A stretch of 64,000 nucleotides of DNA from SHXO01 sp964523885 (lineage in GTDB: Bacteria; Pseudomonadota; Gammaproteobacteria; Burkholderiales; SHXO01): assembly GCA_964523885.1 (NCBI GenBank), contig CAZFYX010000039.1:248001-312000 (forward strand). Direction: 5' to 3'. Both the position numbers and the translations under genes were made by a program. The notes beneath the pieces are model-generated. The model saw only the letters and a list, made by a program, of their open reading frames with translations. It was not told where the DNA came from and searched no databases. Positions 59,895 through 64,000 of the stretch are shown one piece after another. Numbering within the stretch: position 1 is the first letter of the stretch; the number at the start of each line of letters is the position of its first letter.

Positions 59895-61349
59895 ATGCGA
59901 CAGGCACAACCTGCGGCGCTCGCGGCCATCGCGGCTGCCGCTTTCTCGATGGCGTCGCCGGCGCAATCCACCGACACGCTCGTCACGCGCAACGAGCTGG
60001 GCCGGCTGGGGACCTTCTCGACCAACCAGTTCGACGCCGGCGCCACCAACGGCTTCTTCGCGGCGCTGGGCACCAACGGCCGCACCTGCGGCACATGCCA
60101 CGTGCATGGCCAGGCCGAGAGCTTCACGCCGGCCCACGCACGCAGCGTTGCCCTGCGCAACGGCAACGATCCGCTGTTCGCCCCCGCCGACGGGTCCGAC
60201 TGCGCACCGACCTCGCCGACGCAACGCGCTGACGCACGCAAGTCCTCGCTGGTGCTGCGCTACGGCCTCATCCGGGTGCAGCGTGCGATCCCCGCGACCG
60301 CGGACTTCTCGCTCAGCTCGGCCAGCAACCCGAAGAACTGCCAGATCCCGCCGGGCGATGCGGCGATCGACGGTCACCTCTACCTGTTCCGCAGGCCGCT
60401 GCCGTCCGCCAACCTGCCGTTCCTGTCCACGGTGATGTGGGACGGGCGCGAGACCGTCCAGGCGATCACCACCGCGACCGGGCTGAAGCGGCTGGGGCCG
60501 CTCCTGTCGGATCTGTCGGGCCAGGCGAACTCCGCGACACTGGATCACGCCCAGGCGACGCAGCCGGTCACCGGCACGCCCGCGCAGCGCGACATGGTCA
60601 CTTTCGAGGTCGGCATCTACACCGCGCAGCAGACACTCGGGCTGCTCGACCTCACTGCCGGCAACGGTGGGGCGCGTCATCTCGCGCACGTGACCGCGCC
60701 GGGCTTCTTCATCGGGCAGAACGACACGTTCGCATCCGACTTCACCAGCAGGGTGTTCACGCTCTATTCGGCATGGGAACCGGGCAACGGCACCGTGAGC
60801 ACCGGGCTGCGTGCGGCGATCGGGCGCGGCGAGAAGCTGTTCAACGAGCGCAAGTTCACCATCGCCAACGTGGCCGGCCTCAACAGCGCGAGCAGCGACC
60901 CGCTCTACAACGCCTCCGACCCGCTGGCGAACCAGCCGATCACCGGCACCTGCGGCACCTGCCACAACACGCCCAACGTCGGCAACCACTCGAGCCCGCT
61001 GGCGATCAACATCGGCGTGTCCATGGCGGTGCCCACCGACAACAATGGCAGGTCGATCGCCGGCATCCTGGACGTGCGCAGCCTGCCGGTCTACACGCTG
61101 AGTGCGAGCCGCAGCGCTGCGACGGTGCGGGTGACCGATCCGGCGCGCGCGCTGATCACGGGGAAGTGGACGGACATCGGCAAGACCAAGGGCCCGGTGC
61201 TGCGCGGGCTTGCCGCGCGGCCGCCCTACTTCCACAACGGCTCGGCCCCGGACCTGCTCACCGCCGTGAAGTTCTACAACGCGCGCTTCAACATGGGGCT
61301 CACGTCGGCCGAGATGGCGGATCTGGCCACCTTCCTCGCGGCCCTTTAG
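59895..61349 (+). CDS. Diheme cytochrome c, MauG/cytochrome-c-peroxidase-like
   Basis: A 484-residue secreted protein. After a signal peptide (LAAIAAAAFSMASPAQS) come two haem c sites, CGTCHVHG (about Cys65) and CGTCHNTP (about Cys352). The C-terminus RGLAARPPYFHNGSAPDLLTAVKFYNARFNMGLTSAEMADLATFL is that of the CCP/MauG superfamily. It is longer than classical diheme peroxidases (about 330 residues), with an insert of roughly 150 residues, so it may be an oxidase or a protein-modifying enzyme. It starts at an ATG with GGGAGGAG upstream. It stands alone. Confidence 0.8.
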   Translation: MRQAQPAALAAIAAAAFSMASPAQSTDTLVTRNELGRLGTFSTNQFDAGATNGFFAALGTNGRTCGTCHVHGQAESFTPAHARSVALRNGNDPLFAPADGSDCAPTSPTQRADARKSSLVLRYGLIRVQRAIPATADFSLSSASNPKNCQIPPGDAAIDGHLYLFRRPLPSANLPFLSTVMWDGRETVQAITTATGLKRLGPLLSDLSGQANSATLDHAQATQPVTGTPAQRDMVTFEVGIYTAQQTLGLLDLTAGNGGARHLAHVTAPGFFIGQNDTFASDFTSRVFTLYSAWEPGNGTVSTGLRAAIGRGEKLFNERKFTIANVAGLNSASSDPLYNASDPLANQPITGTCGTCHNTPNVGNHSSPLAINIGVSMAVPTDNNGRSIAGILDVRSLPVYTLSASRSAATVRVTDPARALITGKWTDIGKTKGPVLRGLAARPPYFHNGSAPDLLTAVKFYNARFNMGLTSAEMADLATFLAAL

Positions 61350-61454
61350 CGCTGCAGGCGACGCCCTCCAGTGGAAGAGCAGGTGGGCGACGGGGAAGTC
61401 GGAAGCGGGGATGGCCGGCGGCGGGAGATGCGGCCGGGCGGGACGCGCGGGCGG

Positions 61455-62381
61455 CTACCCGCCCGCCCAGCGTGCCAGCGTCAACAGCAGCAGCAGCACC
61501 AGCCACACGATGAGCGTGCGCCACAGCAGCGAGAGCGCGCTCTGGAGGTACTCGGTGTCCGGCTCCTCCCCATCGCCGAGCTCGGGACGGAAGTCCACCC
61601 CCGCCTCGAGCGGCATGGGACCGCCGAGCCGGATCCCCAGCGCCCCGGCGCCGCTGGCCAGCACGATGCCCTGGGAAGGGTCGATCCAGGAGCGCGCCTG
61701 CGTGCGCCAGGCGGAGATGGCATCCTCGAAGTTGCCGGCGATCGCGAAGCCGATCGCCGAGAGGCGCACCGGCAGCCAGTCGAGGAACCGGAACGCCCGC
61801 ACTGAAAAGGCGCCGAAGGCGCCGAACTCCTCGTCGGTGCGCTGGCCCCAGTAGCGCTCGATCTCGGCGCTCAGGCGGTAGAGCAGCGCGCCGGCCGGCC
61901 CGGGCAGCAGAATGAACCAGAACACCACGCCGAACACCTCGCGATGCACGCGCACCAGCGCCACCTCGATCGTGGCCTTGGCGATCTCGCGCTCGCCGTA
62001 CTGCGGCACGGGTCCGCCGCGCCACGTGGCCAGCAGCAGGCGCGCCCGGTCCACGTCGCCGGCACGCAGCGCCTCGAAGATGTCGCGCAGCGACTGGATC
62101 ACCTCCCGGAAGCCGATGCAGGCATAGAGCACCGCCACGGTGCACAGCCAGCCGAGCACCGGGCTGACGGCGTGGAACAGGTAGAAGACCACCAGCGCGG
62201 CCAGCACCCAGGGGCAGACCACGGCGAACCAGGACACCACCCCATGAACGCGCTTGCCGGCGTTCATGTCGTGGGCCAGTCGGTCGGCATAGCGGCGGAA
62301 CCAGCCGAGCATGCCGCCCGCCCAGGAAAGCGGACGCGCGCTGTCGAACAGCAGGGCGGCGATGAGGGTGAAGAAGGACAT
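61455..62381 (-). CDS. CobD/CbiB-family membrane protein
   Basis: A 308-residue inner-membrane protein with helices near the N-terminus (WFAVVCPWVLAALVVFYLFHAV), in the middle (EVFGVVFWFILLPGPAGALLYRL) and at the end (LWRTLIVWLVLLLLLTLARWAGG). The segments FREVIQSLRDIFEALRAGDVDRARLLLATW and FWFILLPGPAGALLYRL follow the CobD/CbiB pattern. In the cobalamin pathway this enzyme joins aminopropanol to cobyric acid, but no other cob genes are near and betaproteobacteria often carry such a gene alone, so an AmpE-like sensing role is also possible. The ATG of MSFFTLIAALLFDSARPL is used. Confidence 0.75.
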   Translation of the reverse strand: MSFFTLIAALLFDSARPLSWAGGMLGWFRRYADRLAHDMNAGKRVHGVVSWFAVVCPWVLAALVVFYLFHAVSPVLGWLCTVAVLYACIGFREVIQSLRDIFEALRAGDVDRARLLLATWRGGPVPQYGEREIAKATIEVALVRVHREVFGVVFWFILLPGPAGALLYRLSAEIERYWGQRTDEEFGAFGAFSVRAFRFLDWLPVRLSAIGFAIAGNFEDAISAWRTQARSWIDPSQGIVLASGAGALGIRLGGPMPLEAGVDFRPELGDGEEPDTEYLQSALSLLWRTLIVWLVLLLLLTLARWAGG

Positions 62382-62502
62382 GGGCACGGGGCTGGTGCAG
62401 GCAGCCCCCCATTCTACCCGCCGTCGGGGCGGGCTTACAGCCGCCACGGGAAGCGAAAAGCCTGCCCGCCACCCGCGCCTGCGCGAGGCACGCGCAGGCG
62501 CG

Positions 62503-64000
62503 CTAGCGGGTCAGCCGCAGGTAGAGCGAGGGCAGCTTCTCCGGCAGGCGCCGGAGCTGGTCGAGCACCATGTAGTTGCGGGCGCCGAAGATGCGGGTGA
62601 CGTACTGGTCCGCGCCCGGGTCCAGGCTGAGGCAGAAGGTCGAGATGCCGAAGCGGCGCTGGTCCTCGACTGCGCGCTTGGTGTCGAACACCAGGTACTG
62701 CTTGTCGTGCACGTCGATGTCGTGCGGCTCGCCGTCGGTGACCAGGAGGATGAGGCGGTGCGCGGTGTGGCGTGCGCGCAGGAAGCGCCCGGCGTGGCGG
62801 ACCGCGGTGCCCATGCGGGTCGAAAGCTGACCCTTCATCCCGGCCAGCCTGGCGCGAGCCTGATCGCCGTAGGGCTCGTCGAAGTCCTTGAAGCGGTAGT
62901 ACTCGACGTCGTGGCGGCCGTTGGAATCGAAGCCGTGGATGGCGAAGTCGTCGCCGAGCCGATCCATGGCGTGCGCCACCAGTGCAGTCGCCTCGCGTGC
63001 GAGGTTGAGCACCGAAGTGCCCGCGCTGGGCACCCAGTCGTTGGTCGACTGCGAGAGATCGAGCAGCACCAGCACGGCCAGATCGCGGCTGTTGCGCCCG
63101 AGCCGCTGGTGCACGCGCGGGTCGGGCGTGCGTCCGCTGCGCAGGTCGATGCTCGCATCGATGCAGGCGTCGAGGTCGAGGCGGTCGCCTTCCAGCTGCT
63201 TGCGCAGCTTCTGCGGGCGCTGCACCTGGACGGCCTTGATCATGCTGGTGAGGCGGTTCAGCGTGTCCTCGTTGCGCCGCAGGACCTCGTCGATCTGATG
63301 CGGGTCGCCCAGCCGCCCGGGTTTCTCGAACAGCGTGCACCAGCCGGGACGGTCGAGTCCGATCAGGTAATCCCATTCGTCGTAGGGAAATGGCTGGCCG
63401 AGCGTGGCTTCCACTGCCGCCGACACGTCGAGCCGCACGTGCTCCATGCTGGCCTCGTCCGGTTCCCCTCCGGCGCTCTGATCCTCCTCGAGCTGGGCGT
63501 CGGACTGTTCGCCGCCTTCCTGCTGCTCCAGCTTCACCGCCTGCTGGATGGTCTCCTGGTCCTCGCTGGGTTGCTGGCGCGCATCACCCAGGTCCCAGAG
63601 GAACAAATTGTCGTCCCGGTAGAGCGGCTCGATGACGTAGGTCTTGAAATTGAACTGCACGCGCATCTGGCCGAGGTCGTTGCCTAGCAGGTTGCCGATC
63701 TCGCGGCTGATGGCCGGATCGTGCAACCGTGACGCGGCTTCCGCGAACATGCGCCTGCCCTTGGCGACGAACGGGTTGTCGTCCTCGTAGCGCGCGTCGA
63801 TCAGCGCGCGCGCGAGCCGGGCCATGAGCGAGACCGCGGACACCGTGAACGTGGGCAGCGCGACGTGGAACGGCAGCCACAGCCGCCGCAGCCCGGGCAG
63901 CTGCGCGATGGCGAGTTGCTCGACACGGGCGTCCTCGATCAAAGAGACCAGTGTCACCTGGATCGGCCGCAGCGCCCGCAGCGGGAAGCGCTGGGTGGAG
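62503..64000 (-). CDS. VWA-domain protein, NorD/CbbO-like, N-terminus beyond the window
   Basis: The frame stays open to the window edge (upstream residues include RPIQVTLVSLIEDARVEQLA), so the gene is cut. The C-terminal 230 residues form a von Willebrand A domain with MIDAS motif LVLLDLSQSTNDW (DxSxS), the second-site Thr, and VTDGEPHDIDV. The central region is acidic (QQPSEDQETIQQAVKLEQQEGGEQSDAQLEED). NorD and CbbO are partners of MoxR-type AAA ATPases that activate nitric oxide reductase or RuBisCO; a NorQ/CbbQ gene might lie outside the window. Which enzyme it serves here is unknown. Confidence 0.82.
   Translation of the reverse strand, partial: STQRFPLRALRPIQVTLVSLIEDARVEQLAIAQLPGLRRLWLPFHVALPTFTVSAVSLMARLARALIDARYEDDNPFVAKGRRMFAEAASRLHDPAISREIGNLLGNDLGQMRVQFNFKTYVIEPLYRDDNLFLWDLGDARQQPSEDQETIQQAVKLEQQEGGEQSDAQLEEDQSAGGEPDEASMEHVRLDVSAAVEATLGQPFPYDEWDYLIGLDRPGWCTLFEKPGRLGDPHQIDEVLRRNEDTLNRLTSMIKAVQVQRPQKLRKQLEGDRLDLDACIDASIDLRSGRTPDPRVHQRLGRNSRDLAVLVLLDLSQSTNDWVPSAGTSVLNLAREATALVAHAMDRLGDDFAIHGFDSNGRHDVEYYRFKDFDEPYGDQARARLAGMKGQLSTRMGTAVRHAGRFLRARHTAHRLILLVTDGEPHDIDVHDKQYLVFDTKRAVEDQRRFGISTFCLSLDPGADQYVTRIFGARNYMVLDQLRRLPEKLPSLYLRLTR

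Noticed and set aside
61455..62381. Part of a cobalamin biosynthesis cluster
   Set aside because: No other cob/cbi gene occurs in the window; only the family assignment is supported.

Overview
The window is chromosomal DNA of very high G+C content from a Gram-negative bacterium, most likely a betaproteobacterium (Burkholderiales or a near relative). The reasons are the trxA-rho-rpmE order, an hslO-hslR pair, a BktB-type thiolase next to a phasin (polyhydroxyalkanoate storage), a DUF1631 protein, an AddA/AddB-like helicase-nuclease pair, and many periplasmic or envelope proteins with lipoboxes or signal peptides. No tRNA, rRNA, CRISPR array, phage or intact insertion sequence was seen. Long ORFs opposite most genes are shadows caused by base composition.

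Layout. 1-7.1 kb: end of an L,D-transpeptidase gene, an alanine-rich lipoprotein, an EamA exporter, an M20 peptidase, two unknown proteins and an old-yellow-enzyme reductase. 7.2-10.9 kb: a self-regulated TetR / HlyD / ABC ATPase / ABC-2 permease operon with 4-base overlaps and twin operators. 10.9-15 kb: aminotransferase, AI-2E permease, methyltransferase, threonine-dehydratase-like gene. 15-18.6 kb: a peroxide-defence block of OxyR, divergent from a peroxiredoxin-glutaredoxin fusion and a dihydrolipoamide-dehydrogenase-like flavoprotein. 19.1-22.4 kb: a PQQ alcohol dehydrogenase with a lanthanide-type Asp-x-Asp motif, its cytochrome c and a periplasmic binding protein, in the order of xoxF-G-J. 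23-35 kb: cysteine-cluster protein, ABC exporter, RND efflux pump with adaptor, a periplasmic protein with two TonB-C-like domains, another AI-2E permease, phosphoesterase, aldo/keto reductase. 35-41.3 kb: AddA/AddB-like recombination repair enzymes. 41.4-46 kb: fdxA, trxA, rho, rpmE, an ArnT-like glycosyltransferase. 46-51.2 kb: acyl-CoA synthetase, hslO, hslR, bktB, phasin. 51.3-54 kb: orn, M48 protease, pterin dehydratase, lipoprotein. 54.1-58.4 kb: a c-di-GMP-I riboswitch ahead of a DUF1631 protein with a PilZ-like end, then a Ycf46-like AAA ATPase. 58.5-64 kb: rsgA, a diheme MauG/CCP-like cytochrome, a CobD/CbiB-family membrane protein and a NorD-like VWA protein cut by the window end.

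Four features stand out. First, the riboswitch-controlled DUF1631 gene, whose leader can pair with its own ribosome binding site. Second, the PQQ dehydrogenase, which has the lanthanide motif but not the usual vicinal cysteine pair. Third, several families of long imperfect hairpin repeats, together with a 147-bp TIR element, placed at gene 3' ends; some of these supply the stop codons of the flanking genes. Fourth, the OxyR / peroxiredoxin-glutaredoxin / flavoprotein block, which looks like a complete sensor-peroxidase-reductase unit.
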